Under the pieces are notes generated by a model. That model saw only the letters and a program-made list of their open reading frames with translations. It did no database searches and was not told the origin of the DNA. Source: Hyphomicrobiales bacterium (GTDB taxonomy: Bacteria > Pseudomonadota > Alphaproteobacteria > Rhizobiales > Rhizobiaceae). From it: a stretch of 32,632 nucleotides of DNA. The stretch covers positions 1-32,632 of the forward strand of contig UBJO01000096.1 in assembly GCA_900465665.1 (NCBI GenBank), given 5' to 3'. This document shows, piece by piece, positions 15,579 through 24,859 of this stretch; positions within the stretch are counted from its first letter, which is position 1; each line of letters opens with the position of its first letter. The position numbers were made by a program, and so were the translations under genes.

Positions 15579-16136
15579 CTAGGCGCGTGCCCGCGCCTTC
15601 TGCCCGGCATCGCGGATCAGATCGAAGACCGCCTTGGGCTTGGCTAGGCCGAGCAGCTGTGGTGTCGGATCGAGGGATGGCATCCAGACTGCCATCGACC
15701 GATTACCGAACAGAGAAACAGATGGCCCGAAGCGGATATCACCCTTTGTGTTGCCGTCACCAACCAGATTGAGTTCCGGCAGACGATCCAACTCGATCGA
15801 CGTAAAGCGCGCAAAAGGGGCGGACCGCAAAATGAGGACCCGCTGGTCGGTCACGGCATAGAGGGTGCGGCTACGCAGCCAAGCATCGACGAAAAAGCGG
15901 CCAACGGCAAAGAAAATCCCGATGCCGACGAACATTGCGCCCCATAGATAAAAGAACACCGGCGCACCCGTCCGCGTAACCATGACAAGCCAGAAGACCG
16001 CGAAAGAGAGCCACACCGCGCTAAACGGGATCATCAGCGCGTCGCGGCTGGTAAACATCAGTCCCTGGGCCGGCACACCGCGCCATAGCACCCGCTCGTC
16101 GCGCACCAACCTGGAATTCAAGTCATCAGCAGTCAT
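15579..16136 (-). CDS. PH-domain-like membrane protein of unknown function
   Basis: Inner-membrane protein of 185 aa. A short cytoplasmic start with VLWRGVPAQG (the motif common in bacterial PH-like proteins) is followed by two hydrophobic helices (FSAVWLSFAVFWLVMV and FFYLWGAMFVGIGIFFAVG). The C-terminal half, with LYAVTDQRVLIL, FTSIELDRLPEL and GDIRFGP, resembles a bPH2/YdbS-type PH domain. The ATG at 16136 has GGGAG at good spacing; a TTG at 16166 would add ten residues. It is the last gene before convergence with ppk2, and the 136 bp upstream hold no other gene. Function unknown. Confidence 0.72.
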   Translation of the reverse strand: MTADDLNSRLVRDERVLWRGVPAQGLMFTSRDALMIPFSAVWLSFAVFWLVMVTRTGAPVFFYLWGAMFVGIGIFFAVGRFFVDAWLRSRTLYAVTDQRVLILRSAPFARFTSIELDRLPELNLVGDGNTKGDIRFGPSVSLFGNRSMAVWMPSLDPTPQLLGLAKPKAVFDLIRDAGQKARARA

Positions 16137-16272
16137 GCGCCGCTCCCAAACACGTTCCACCGGCAAGATGGTAGAGTGTCAGAATTAACTTTCGGCTACA
16201 GATGAACCACCATTACGCGCATTTTCCTACTCAGCAATCGAAGCTTTGAGATCAAGCGTGAGGTGAAAACCC

Positions 16273-17193
16273 CTACCCCACCATCTTCGCTTCCGCCTTC
16301 AATCCCAAAAGCGCCGCCCCAATCAACCCCGGCTCGACGCGGCATTCGCTGCGCACGACCAGCGGGCGGTCGAATTTGCGGAGGATACGCTGGCGCACCG
16401 CCTTGTCGAGCTCATCCAGCAGCGGCTCCACATTGGAGAGCCCGCCGGCGACGGGGACGATGGTGGCGCCGGTGATGTTGACGGTCAGCGCCAGAGGAGA
16501 GGCGAGGAGGTCGATGTAGACGTCGATCGTGCGGGTCGCCTTTTCCTCGCCGCCCAGCCACTGGCCGATGATTTCCTCGCTGGTGAAGCCGAGGCCATGG
16601 AGGGTCTTGTGCAGGCGTTCCATGCCGCGCGCGCCGCCGACGGAATCGACGCAACCGCTCTGGCCGCAGCCGCAGGCATAATGCGGGATCTCGACCGGCG
16701 GGTGGCCGGCGCGCAGTGCAACGATCGGGCCGTGGCCCCATTCGCCGGCAAAGCCGCCGGCCTCGTTGATCAGCCGGCCATTGGCGATCACGCCGCCGCC
16801 GACGCCGGTGCCGAGGATGACGCCAAGCACGATGCGGTGGCCGCGACCGGCGCCGAGGCCGGCTTCGGCCATGGCGAAGCAGTCGGCGTCGTTGGCGACC
16901 AGCACCGGCACGCCGAGCTCGGCCTGAAGATCTGCGGCGATCGTGCGCTGGTGGATGCAGGGAATATTGGCGCAGGTGAGCAGCTGCGTATCGGGATCGA
17001 CGACACCGGCGATCGAGATCGACAGCAGCGTCGGCGTACCGCCGGCTTCCGCGATGAAGGTTCTCAGCGTATCGACGAAGGCGCCGAAATCATCGAGGGG
17101 GGTCTTGCGGCGGCCGAGCGGCGTGATCTCGGTTTCGGAAAGGGCAACGCCGCCCTTGATCGCCGAGCCGCCGATATCGAAGGAGATGATCAT
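16273..17193 (-). CDS. ROK-family sugar kinase (N-acetylglucosamine kinase/fructokinase type)
   Basis: Cytoplasmic sugar kinase of 306 aa. It has the phosphate-binding FDIGGSAIKGG (residues 5-15), the catalytic Asp in VANDADCFA (about D102), LGTGVGGGVI, and the ROK zinc site made of H154 in GEWGHGPI plus C174, C176 and C181 in CGCGQSGC. The His and three Cys are all present. The Glu-His of EWGH favours N-acetylglucosamine, N-acetylmannosamine or glucose as substrate, but the exact sugar cannot be read from sequence. It follows the histidine kinase gene by 73 bp on the same strand, with an 18-bp palindrome in between, so it may be either the third gene of that operon or separately controlled. 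No DNA-binding domain is present, so it is a kinase and not a ROK repressor. Confidence 0.88.
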   Translation of the reverse strand: MIISFDIGGSAIKGGVALSETEITPLGRRKTPLDDFGAFVDTLRTFIAEAGGTPTLLSISIAGVVDPDTQLLTCANIPCIHQRTIAADLQAELGVPVLVANDADCFAMAEAGLGAGRGHRIVLGVILGTGVGGGVIANGRLINEAGGFAGEWGHGPIVALRAGHPPVEIPHYACGCGQSGCVDSVGGARGMERLHKTLHGLGFTSEEIIGQWLGGEEKATRTIDVYIDLLASPLALTVNITGATIVPVAGGLSNVEPLLDELDKAVRQRILRKFDRPLVVRSECRVEPGLIGAALLGLKAEAKMVG

Positions 17194-17228
17194 TCGTATT
17201 CTGCTTGTTCCAAACGGTTAGAATCTGC

Positions 17229-17246
17229 TCGCACCGTTCGGTGCGA
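17229..17246. promoter_or_regulatory. 8+2+8 palindrome between histidine kinase and ROK genes
   Basis: TCGCACCG-TT-CGGTGCGA is a perfect inverted repeat centred 45 bp upstream of the ROK start and 30 bp after the kinase stop. No T run follows on the minus strand. It may be an operator for the ROK gene or a transcript-end hairpin for the kinase gene. Confidence 0.5.
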
Positions 17247-17266
17247 TTTGCAAGCCCAAACCCTGA

Positions 17267-18604
17267 TCAGGCAGGCAGCGTGATGCGGGCTTCGAAACCT
17301 GAGTTTTGACCGCTGGCGGGAGACATCAGGTCGAGCGTCCCACCCATTTGCGAGACGATGCGCTCGGCGATCGCCAGGCCAAGGCCGGATCCGGAGGCGC
17401 TGGTATTCCCGCGCCGGAAACGCTTCTTCAGCGTCGCGATATCGCCTTCCGCGACCAAAGGTCCGCCATTGACGACACGGACGATACCATTCTCATCAAG
17501 GCTGACATCGACCGATAGCTCCGGGTCGCCGTGAACCAGGGCGTTTTCGATGAGGTTGCGCAGGATGATGCCGAAGGCGTCCATGTCGGCGTTGCGAACC
17601 AGCTTTGTCGCAGGCGCGGCCGTGTAGCGCAGGCGACCCTGCGAGCGGCTGTCGCGTTCATAATCGGTGACGATCATGTCGAGCACCGGGCGAAGGTCCG
17701 TGGCCGTGGCGCTGCCGCCGATGCCGGCCTCGGCGCGGGCGAGCTGTAGCAGCTTTTCGGCGAGGCGCCCGAGATTGACCAGCGAGCTCTCGACCTGATG
17801 GGCGCGGGCCTGGGTCGGCCCTGGGGGCAGTTCCTCGGCAAGGCGCTGCGTCTGCGCCAGCGCGCCGGCGATCGGCGTTCTGAGCTCATGGGCGCTGTTG
17901 GCGGTAAATTCGCGCTCGGCCTCAAGCGCGGAACGCAGGCGTCCGAGCAGCAGGTTGACGGAGCGCGCGATCGGCTTCAGTTCTTTCGGCAGACCGGCGC
18001 TCTCCACCTCGGCAAGGTTGCCGCCGTCCTTGGTGCCGATATCCTGGCGGAGTGAATCCAGCGGCCTCAGCGCTCGGCCGACGATGAACCAGATGGCGAA
18101 GATGCTGGCGGGGATAAGCGCGATCAGCGGAATGAGCAGAGTGACGGCGCTTTCGCGTACGGCTTCGCGCCGATTCTTGAAGCGGTCGGCGACCTGCAGG
18201 AAAAGGGAGCCGTCGGACGTCTTCTCGGTATAGATACGCGCAGTGGCGGTGTCGTAGAAGCCCGTTTCGAGGGGCGCCGGGAAGGGTTCGGCAAGCGCGT
18301 CATTGGAGCGCAGCACGACCTTTCCTGATGAATCACGAACCTGATAGGTCAGATATTCGCGATTGGCGGCGGTATTCAACATGGCGATGCCGTGCGGGTC
18401 GCCGATGCCGCGCTGGTCCATGTCGTCGAGGATCAGCGCCAGCAGCCGTTCCGTCGTTTCCTGCTGCGCACTGTCGAAAATCTCATCGAACTCATGTTGC
18501 ATCACGCGGATGCTGAGGCCGATGGCGATGAGCCAGAAGACGACCATGACAGTCGTCAGCGCGGTGATGAGCGGGCGGGTGATGCTGGGTTCGCGCTTTT
18601 TCAT
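17267..18604 (-). CDS. Sensor histidine kinase (TctE/QseC-like)
   Basis: Inner-membrane sensor kinase of 445 aa. TM1 is about residues 12-32, then a periplasmic sensor region of about 120 residues, TM2 about 154-175, and a HAMP-like linker. The H-box FTANSAHELRTPIAG carries the phosphorylated H239; the N-box is NLIENALVHG and the G-box GSGLGLAIAERIV, so the kinase is complete. The periplasmic part resembles the TctE/QseC group, but its ligand is unknown. Its start shares one base with the stop of the response regulator gene (TAATG), a coupled arrangement. The pair faces the SorC-smo operon divergently and precedes a ROK kinase. Confidence 0.92.
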   Translation of the reverse strand: MKKREPSITRPLITALTTVMVVFWLIAIGLSIRVMQHEFDEIFDSAQQETTERLLALILDDMDQRGIGDPHGIAMLNTAANREYLTYQVRDSSGKVVLRSNDALAEPFPAPLETGFYDTATARIYTEKTSDGSLFLQVADRFKNRREAVRESAVTLLIPLIALIPASIFAIWFIVGRALRPLDSLRQDIGTKDGGNLAEVESAGLPKELKPIARSVNLLLGRLRSALEAEREFTANSAHELRTPIAGALAQTQRLAEELPPGPTQARAHQVESSLVNLGRLAEKLLQLARAEAGIGGSATATDLRPVLDMIVTDYERDSRSQGRLRYTAAPATKLVRNADMDAFGIILRNLIENALVHGDPELSVDVSLDENGIVRVVNGGPLVAEGDIATLKKRFRRGNTSASGSGLGLAIAERIVSQMGGTLDLMSPASGQNSGFEARITLPA

Positions 18605-19260
18605 TATGATCCGAGTGTGTAGCCGATGCCGCGCGCCGTGCGGATGCGATCCTTGCCGATCTTCTTGCGCAGGCGGCTGACATAGACCTCAACCGTGTTG
18701 CTCTCGATTTCCGAGCCGAAGGCGTAAAGCGCCTCCTCGATGCGGTCCTTGGACACGATCGCGCCGGGGCGCGCGGTCAGGAGGTCTAGGACCGCCCATT
18801 CGCGGCTGGTGAGGATGACGGAGGCACCGTCGACGGAGAGCTTGTGCTGCGGCCGGTTGATTTCGATATCGCCGATCTGCACCACCGGATGCGGGTTGGC
18901 GTCGTAGCGGCGGGCCACCGCCATGATGCGGGCTTCAAGCTCGCCCAGATTGAAGGGCTTGACGAGATAGTCGTCGGCGCCGGCGTTCAACCCCTCGATG
19001 CGGTCGGAGATCTGGTCGCGCGCGGTGAGGATGATGACGGGCGTGCGGATGTCACGGCCGCGCAGCTTGCGCAGGAAATCGACACCGCTGCCATCGGGAA
19101 GATTGAGGTCGAGCAGCACCAATCCATATTCGACGGGCCCCGTGGCGGCTTCCGCATCGGCGAGGTTCTTCACCCAATCGACGGCATGGAAGGATGCGGC
19201 GACGTGATCGCGCACGGCCTCGCCAATCATCTTGTCGTCCTCAACCAGCAGAATTCGCAC
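18604..19260 (-). CDS. OmpR-family response regulator (TctD/QseB-like)
   Basis: Cytoplasmic response regulator of 218 aa. The receiver domain starts MRILLVEDD, has the phospho-acceptor Asp in LVLLDLNLPDG (about D51 from this start) and the conserved Lys in LVKPFN. The C-terminal winged helix (VILTSREWAVLDLL, then SNTVEVYVSRLRKKI and a terminal TARGIGYTL) is of OmpR/PhoB type. I choose the GTG at 19260: AGAGGGA precedes it, and a promoter at 19281-19309 would place the transcript start near 19274, which excludes the earlier GTG at 19278. It pairs with the histidine kinase downstream. Confidence 0.92.
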   Translation of the reverse strand: MRILLVEDDKMIGEAVRDHVAASFHAVDWVKNLADAEAATGPVEYGLVLLDLNLPDGSGVDFLRKLRGRDIRTPVIILTARDQISDRIEGLNAGADDYLVKPFNLGELEARIMAVARRYDANPHPVVQIGDIEINRPQHKLSVDGASVILTSREWAVLDLLTARPGAIVSKDRIEEALYAFGSEIESNTVEVYVSRLRKKIGKDRIRTARGIGYTLGS

Positions 19261-19280
19261 GATTTTTCCCTCTGGCACAT

Positions 19281-19309
19281 AGTTAGCGTGCCGTTCGATC
19301 TCAGGTCAA
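19281..19309 (-). promoter_or_regulatory. Sigma-70-type promoter of the two-component operon
   Basis: On the minus strand TTGACC (19309-19304, within CTTGAC) and CTAACT (19286-19281) are separated by exactly 17 bp. This fits the rhizobial CTTGAC-N17-CTATAT pattern. The predicted start near 19274 leaves a leader of about 14 nt with the ribosome binding site. Confidence 0.6.
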
Positions 19310-19390
19310 GCAAGGCTTCGCGGGCAAAGATGGCGCGGCAATGGCGGGGCTGAGCACCATCCACTGCTTGCAGGGAGGCTAAAATAGATT

Positions 19391-19420
19391 GTGCAATTTC
19401 TCAATGCACTCGACATTTGC
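19391..19420. promoter_or_regulatory. Inverted repeat and GACATTTG motif upstream of second SorC gene
   Basis: GTGCA (19391-19395) and TGCAC (19405-19409) form a perfect 5-bp inverted repeat, followed at 19412 by GACATTTG. The stretch is AT-rich and lies about 90-120 bp before the SorC start. Probable promoter/operator for autoregulation; inference. Confidence 0.4.
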
Positions 19421-19509
19421 CCGAATTTTGTTTTGATCTGGCGCGAACATAGCTTCAACCACATGCTTTGCCGGCGAAAGCCGGCGCAGTCGGGCGCAAT
19501 GGATAGTCG

Positions 19510-20460
19510 ATGGTGAAAAGGTCCGAAACTTCTGGTCGTCTCGATGACGCGGCGCGCGCCGGCTGGCTCTATTATGTGGCCGGGCGCACGCAGGACGAGA
19601 TCGCCTCGTCCATGGGGATTTCGCGACAATCGGCGCAGCGGCTGGTGTCGCTTGCCGTGGCCGAGCGGTTGATCAAGGTGCGGCTCGATCACCCGATCGC
19701 CGCCTGTCTTGAGCTCGCCAACGCCGTGCGCAACAAATACGGACTGCGGCAGGTGGATATCGTGCCGAGCGATCCGGGTGCGGGTGCCGCGACCGTCGGC
19801 ATCGCCGAGGCGGCGGCGGCCGAGATCGAACGCTGGCTGAAGAAGACCGACCCGATCGTTCTCGCCGTCGGAACCGGGCGAACGCTGAAGGCCGCGGTCG
19901 ATCAGCTGCCGGCCATTGAGTGCATCAATCATCGCATCGTCTCCCTTACCGGCAACATCGCGCCGGACGGATCAGCGGCCTATTACAACGTCATCTTCAG
20001 CATGGCCGATGCCGTCAAGGCGCGGCACTTTCCGATGCCGCTGCCGGTTCTCGTCACCTCTGCCGAAGAGCGCGAGACATTGCATGCCCAGCAGCTGGTG
20101 CGCTCGACGCTCGACATGAGCGCGCAGGCCGACGTGACCTTCGTCGGTATCGGCGAACTCGGCATCGACGGACCGCTCTGCGTCGACGGCTTCCTGGAGA
20201 AGGGCGAGATGATGGAACTGATGGACAATGGCGCCGTCGGCGAGATCTGCGGCTGGATTTTCGACAGCGAAGGCAAGCTGCTCGACAACCCCATCAACGA
20301 GCGCGTCGCGTCCGCTCCGATCCCCTCGCGCGAGACCTCCGTGGTCATCGGGATAGGCAAGGGCAAGCGCAAGATGAAGGCGATCAAGGCGGCTGTTACG
20401 GGTCATCAGATCAACGGTTTGATCACCGATGAAGAGGTTGCCGAGTATTTGCTCACCTAG
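19510..20460 (+). CDS. SorC-family transcriptional regulator of the polyol operon
   Basis: Regulator of 316 aa. The N-terminal helix-turn-helix is WLYYVAGRTQDEIASSMGIS with RQSAQRLVSLA as recognition helix, and the rest is a SorC ligand-binding domain with LAVGTGRTLKAAVDQL, RIVSLTGNIAPDG, and VVIGIGKGKRKMKAIKAA near the end. The ATG at 19510 gives MVKR, like the other SorC protein in this window, to which it is clearly but distantly related. It lies 150 bp upstream of smoE in the same direction, the place of the smo operon regulator in relatives, and very probably controls smoEFGK-mtlK in response to a polyol or its ketose phosphate. Confidence 0.88.
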   Translation: MVKRSETSGRLDDAARAGWLYYVAGRTQDEIASSMGISRQSAQRLVSLAVAERLIKVRLDHPIAACLELANAVRNKYGLRQVDIVPSDPGAGAATVGIAEAAAAEIERWLKKTDPIVLAVGTGRTLKAAVDQLPAIECINHRIVSLTGNIAPDGSAAYYNVIFSMADAVKARHFPMPLPVLVTSAEERETLHAQQLVRSTLDMSAQADVTFVGIGELGIDGPLCVDGFLEKGEMMELMDNGAVGEICGWIFDSEGKLLDNPINERVASAPIPSRETSVVIGIGKGKRKMKAIKAAVTGHQINGLITDEEVAEYLLT

Positions 20461-20532
20461 TGGGCAAAAATTTATTTCGTTTTAAATCAGCAGGATAGCT
20501 CATCGTTTCGCGGCTGCAGCAACGATTGGAGC

Positions 20533-20585
20533 TTGACATTTGTCGCTTGTGGTTGAGTAATTGCCCATGAGCAAAGCGAATGCTC
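20533..20585 (+). promoter_or_regulatory. smoE promoter with adjacent operator-like repeat
   Basis: TTGACA (20533-20538) is a perfect -35 and AGTAAT (20556-20561) a fair -10 with a 17-bp spacer. GACA-TT-TGTC (20535-20544) overlaps the -35. GAGCA-N7-TGCTC (20569-20585) covers the predicted transcript start. Both are candidate SorC sites. Confidence 0.6.
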
Positions 20586-20610
20586 GCTAACATCTTCTGG
20601 GAGGAAGATC

Positions 20611-21924
20611 ATGACATTTAAAACTTTTCTGCTCGGCGCCTGCTCCGTCCTGGCGTTCGCGGGCATGGCTTCGGCTGAAACGCTGACGATCGCGACCGTC
20701 AACAACGGCGACATGGTCCGCATGCAGAAGCTCACGGATGACTTCAAGGCAAAGAACCCCGGCATTGATCTCGAGTGGGTAACGCTCGAAGAAAACGTTC
20801 TGCGCCAGAAGGTCACGACCGATATCGCGACCAAGGGCGGCCAGTACGACGTTCTGACGATCGGCAACTACGAAGTTCCGATCTGGGCCAAGCAGGGCTG
20901 GCTTCTGCCGCTCGACAACCTCGGGGAAAAGTATGACGCCAAGGATCTGCTGCCCGCGATCAGCGCCGCGCTGACCGTCGACAACAAGCTCTACGCAGTG
21001 CCGTTCTACGGCGAAAGCGCGATGATCATGTATCGCACCGACCTCTTCGAAAAGGCCGGTCTGAAGATGCCCGACGCGCCGACCTGGGACTTCATCGCCG
21101 ATGCGGCGAAGAAGATCACCGACAAGAAGGGCGAAGTCTACGGCATGTGCCTTCGCGGCAAGGCCGGCTGGGGTGAGAATATGGCGTTCATCACCGCGCT
21201 CGACAACTCCTTCGGTGGTCGCTGGTTCGATGAAAACTGGAAGCCCCAGTTCGACAGCCCCGAGTGGAAGGAAGCGCTTGGCTTCTACGTCAACCTGATG
21301 AAGGAAGCCGGCCCTCCCGGTGCATCCTCGAACGGCTTCAACGAAAACCTGGCGCTCTTCCAGACCGGCAAGTGCGGCATGTGGATCGACGCGACTGTCG
21401 CCGCTTCGTTCGTCTCCAACCCGAAAGAATCGAAGGTTGCCGACAAGGTCGGTTACGCCCTGTTCCCGACCAAGGGCGAGATGAAGAACCACGGCAACTG
21501 GCTGTGGTCGTGGAACCTCGCCATCCCGGCGACCTCTACCAAGGCTGAAGCCGCGCAGAAGTTCGTCGCCTGGGCGACCGACAAGGCTTACGGCGATCTG
21601 GTGGCAAGCAAGGAAGGCTGGGCAAACGTTCCTCCGGGCACGCGCACCTCGCTCTACGAAAACGCCGACTACCAGAAGGCCGCTCCGTTCGCCGCCAAGA
21701 CGCTTGATGCGATGAAGGCAGCCGACACGCAGAAGCCGACCGTCAAGCCGGTGCCTTACACCGGTGGCCAGTTCGTCGCGATCCCTGAATTCCAGGGCAT
21801 CGGCACGGCCGTCGGCCAGCAGTTCTCGGCAGCTGTCGCCGGCCAGATCTCCGTCGATCAGGCCCTGCAGAGCGCTCAGCAGCTGACGACCCGCGAAATG
21901 ACGAAGGCTGGTTACCCTAAGTAA
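20611..21924 (+). CDS. smoE: Sorbitol/mannitol ABC transporter substrate-binding protein
   Basis: Periplasmic polyol-binding protein of 437 aa, the length of SmoE in Rhodobacter sphaeroides. The signal peptide is MTFKTFLLGACSVLAFAGMA and so on, with cleavage expected after ASA (residue 22). The mature part has the extracellular solute-binding family 1 layout: TIATVNNGDM, YDVLTIGNYEVPIWAKQGWL, the hinge YAVPFYGESAMIMYRTDLFEKAG and late WSWNLAIPATSTK. GGGAGGAAGATC precedes the ATG. It is first in the operon and is followed by a terminator, so it should be the most abundant product. Substrate assignment rests on operon context with mannitol dehydrogenase. Confidence 0.92.
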   Translation: MTFKTFLLGACSVLAFAGMASAETLTIATVNNGDMVRMQKLTDDFKAKNPGIDLEWVTLEENVLRQKVTTDIATKGGQYDVLTIGNYEVPIWAKQGWLLPLDNLGEKYDAKDLLPAISAALTVDNKLYAVPFYGESAMIMYRTDLFEKAGLKMPDAPTWDFIADAAKKITDKKGEVYGMCLRGKAGWGENMAFITALDNSFGGRWFDENWKPQFDSPEWKEALGFYVNLMKEAGPPGASSNGFNENLALFQTGKCGMWIDATVAASFVSNPKESKVADKVGYALFPTKGEMKNHGNWLWSWNLAIPATSTKAEAAQKFVAWATDKAYGDLVASKEGWANVPPGTRTSLYENADYQKAAPFAAKTLDAMKAADTQKPTVKPVPYTGGQFVAIPEFQGIGTAVGQQFSAAVAGQISVDQALQSAQQLTTREMTKAGYPK

Positions 21925-21937
21925 GCCTCCCGAGACA

Positions 21938-22006
21938 TGCGGCGTGCGCCTGCACGCCGCACCCCTAGGCCGCCGAATTGCCCGAACTGCATCGGCGGCC
22001 CTTTTT
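21938..22006 (+). terminator. Tandem hairpins with T run between smoE and smoF
   Basis: The first hairpin has a perfect 9-bp stem (21938-21946 with 21953-21961) and no T run. The second has a perfect 8-bp stem (21968-21975 with 21993-22000), a 17-nt loop and then CTTTTT, so it looks like an intrinsic terminator. Since smoF lies only 48 bp farther on, it is probably a partial terminator inside the operon. Confidence 0.7.
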
Positions 22007-22053
22007 GTCCCTAAGGCCTTGCAGCCATCCGCTTTCAGAAAAGACGGTGAACC

Positions 22054-22926
22054 ATGGCAACGTTACACACCCGCTCCGCGGCGCGCATGATGATGGCACC
22101 TTCGGTGCTCCTGCTCTTCGCGTGGATGATCGTCCCGCTCGTGATGACGATCTACTTCTCGTTCATCGACTACAATCTCCTGATGCCGAGCGACAATCGC
22201 TTCCTCGGCTTCCTCAATTACGAATTCTTCCTGACGGACCCGGCCTTCTTCGATGCGTTGATCAATACGCTCGTGCTGGTCTTGAGTGTCCTCGTCATCA
22301 CCATCGTCGGCGGTATCGCGCTGGCGCTTCTGCTCGACCAGCCGATGTTCGGCCAGGGGATCGTGCGCATTCTCGTGATCGCGCCGTTCTTCATCATGCC
22401 GACCGTTGCAGCACTGGTGTGGAAGAACATGTTCATGAACCCGGTCAACGGGTTGTTCGCCTATATCTGGCGCCTGTTCGGCGCGCAGCCGGTCGATTGG
22501 CTCGCCAACATGCCGCTGTTTTCGATCATCCTGATCGTCGCCTGGCAGTGGCTTCCCTTCGCCACGCTGATCCTCTTGACCGCGCTGCAGTCGCTGTCGG
22601 AAGAGCAGAAGGAAGCGGCCGAGATGGATGGCGCGGGCTTCTTCTCGCAGTTCGTCTACATCATCCTGCCGCACATGGCGCGCGCGATCACCGTCGTCAT
22701 CCTGATCGAGACGATCTTCCTGCTCTCGGTATTCGCCGAAATCCTCGTCACCACCAATGGCGGCCCGGGCACGAGCAGCACGAACCTGACCTACCTCGTC
22801 TATAACAGGGCACTCCTGCAGTTCGACATCGGCGGCGCTTCGGCGGGCGGTATCATCGCGGTCATCCTCGCCAATATCGTTGCTATCTTCCTCGTCCGCA
22901 TCGTCGGCAAGAACCTGGAGACTTGA
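22054..22926 (+). CDS. smoF: Polyol ABC transporter permease
   Basis: Inner-membrane permease of 290 aa with six expected helices, the first at residues 14-37 (MAPSVLLLFAWMIVPLVMTI). The EAA loop reads EEQKEAAEMDGAGFFSQFVY followed by IILPHMARAI. LVTTNGGPGTSSTNLTYLVY near the C-terminus is typical of the carbohydrate CUT1 MalF-like permeases. The start at 22054 follows GACGGTGAACC; a frame running parallel from 21978 is a shadow. The stop is 1 bp from the smoG start region, so the permeases are coupled. Confidence 0.92.
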   Translation: MATLHTRSAARMMMAPSVLLLFAWMIVPLVMTIYFSFIDYNLLMPSDNRFLGFLNYEFFLTDPAFFDALINTLVLVLSVLVITIVGGIALALLLDQPMFGQGIVRILVIAPFFIMPTVAALVWKNMFMNPVNGLFAYIWRLFGAQPVDWLANMPLFSIILIVAWQWLPFATLILLTALQSLSEEQKEAAEMDGAGFFSQFVYIILPHMARAITVVILIETIFLLSVFAEILVTTNGGPGTSSTNLTYLVYNRALLQFDIGGASAGGIIAVILANIVAIFLVRIVGKNLET

Positions 22927-22927
22927 G

Positions 22928-23758
22928 ATGGCCAGACGCATCACAACCCAGCGCAAGGTGATCGTCACGGCGGTCGCCTGGACCATCGGCATCGTGCTCT
23001 TCTTCCCGATCCTGTGGACCTTTCTCACCAGCTTCAAGTCGGAAGCCGACGCCATCGCATCGCCGCCGCAGTTCCTGTTCTTCCACTGGACGACGGAGAA
23101 CTATCTGGAGGTGCAGAGCCGATCGAATTACTTCAGCCACTTCCTGAACTCGGTGATCATCTCCTTCGGCTCGACGCTGCTCGGCCTGATCATCGCGGTT
23201 CCGTCCGCCTGGGCGATGGCGTTCTCGCCGACCAAGCGCACCAAGGATGTGCTGATGTGGATGCTGTCGACCAAGATGATGCCGGCAGTCGGCGCGTTGA
23301 TCCCGATCTATCTGTTGTTCCGCAACACCGGCCTGCTCGACAGCCGCATCGGCCTCGTCGTGGTGCTGATGCTGATCAACCTGCCGATCATCATCTGGAT
23401 GCTCTACACCTACTTCAAGGAAATCCCCGGCGAGATCCTTGAGGCGGCGCGTATGGATGGCGCTTCGCTCAGCAAGGAAATCATCTACGTGCTGACGCCG
23501 ATGGCGGTGCCGGGCATCGCCTCGACGCTTCTTCTCAACATCATCCTGTCCTGGAACGAAGCCTTCTGGACGCTCAACCTCACGGCTTCCAAGGCTGCGC
23601 CGCTGACGACGTTCATCGCTTCCTATTCCAGCCCGGAAGGACTTTTCTACGCCAAGCTTTCGGCAGCATCGACCATGGCAATCGCCCCGATCCTGATCCT
23701 CGGCTGGTTCAGCCAGAAACAACTCGTCCGCGGCCTGACGTTCGGCGCGGTGAAATAA
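22928..23758 (+). CDS. smoG: Polyol ABC transporter permease
   Basis: Second inner-membrane permease (276 aa, the length of known SmoG). TM1 is residues 12-32 (VTAVAWTIGIVLFFPILWTF). FKSEADAIASPPQFLFFHWT is the usual MalG-like periplasmic entry, and the EAA motif is EILEAARMDGASLSKEIIYV followed by LTPMAVPGI. The ATG at 22928 comes 1 bp after the smoF stop; an in-frame ATG at 22880 would lie inside smoF and add non-family residues. It pairs with SmoF to form the membrane channel. Confidence 0.92.
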   Translation: MARRITTQRKVIVTAVAWTIGIVLFFPILWTFLTSFKSEADAIASPPQFLFFHWTTENYLEVQSRSNYFSHFLNSVIISFGSTLLGLIIAVPSAWAMAFSPTKRTKDVLMWMLSTKMMPAVGALIPIYLLFRNTGLLDSRIGLVVVLMLINLPIIIWMLYTYFKEIPGEILEAARMDGASLSKEIIYVLTPMAVPGIASTLLLNIILSWNEAFWTLNLTASKAAPLTTFIASYSSPEGLFYAKLSAASTMAIAPILILGWFSQKQLVRGLTFGAVK

Positions 23759-23776
23759 GAAACAAGGGAGAGAAAC

Positions 23777-24757
<981 letters not shown>

Positions 24758-24783
24758 GCGAGGCATCCGGGGTGGGGAAGAGA

Positions 24784-24834
24784 GCGCGTGCCGGACGAGG
24801 TGCCCGGCGCGCCAGTACCGGGGTCGTTAGACCC
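24784..24834 (+). other. Two hairpins in the smoK-mtlK gap
   Basis: One stem pairs GCGC-GT-GCCGG (24784-24794) with CCGGC-GCGC (24804-24812), with GT bulged. The other pairs GGGTC (24821-24825) with GACCC (24830-24834) around GTTA. No T run follows. The 102-bp gap holds no gene. The hairpins could be transcript-stabilising or processing elements. Confidence 0.5.
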
Positions 24835-24859
24835 TGAAGACCTTCAAGAGGACTGAGAC

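Noticed and set aside
19510..20460. Recent duplication of the two SorC regulators
   Set aside because: The helix-turn-helix regions are alike in layout but differ in many residues, and the flanks are unrelated, so they are distant paralogues and not a local duplication.
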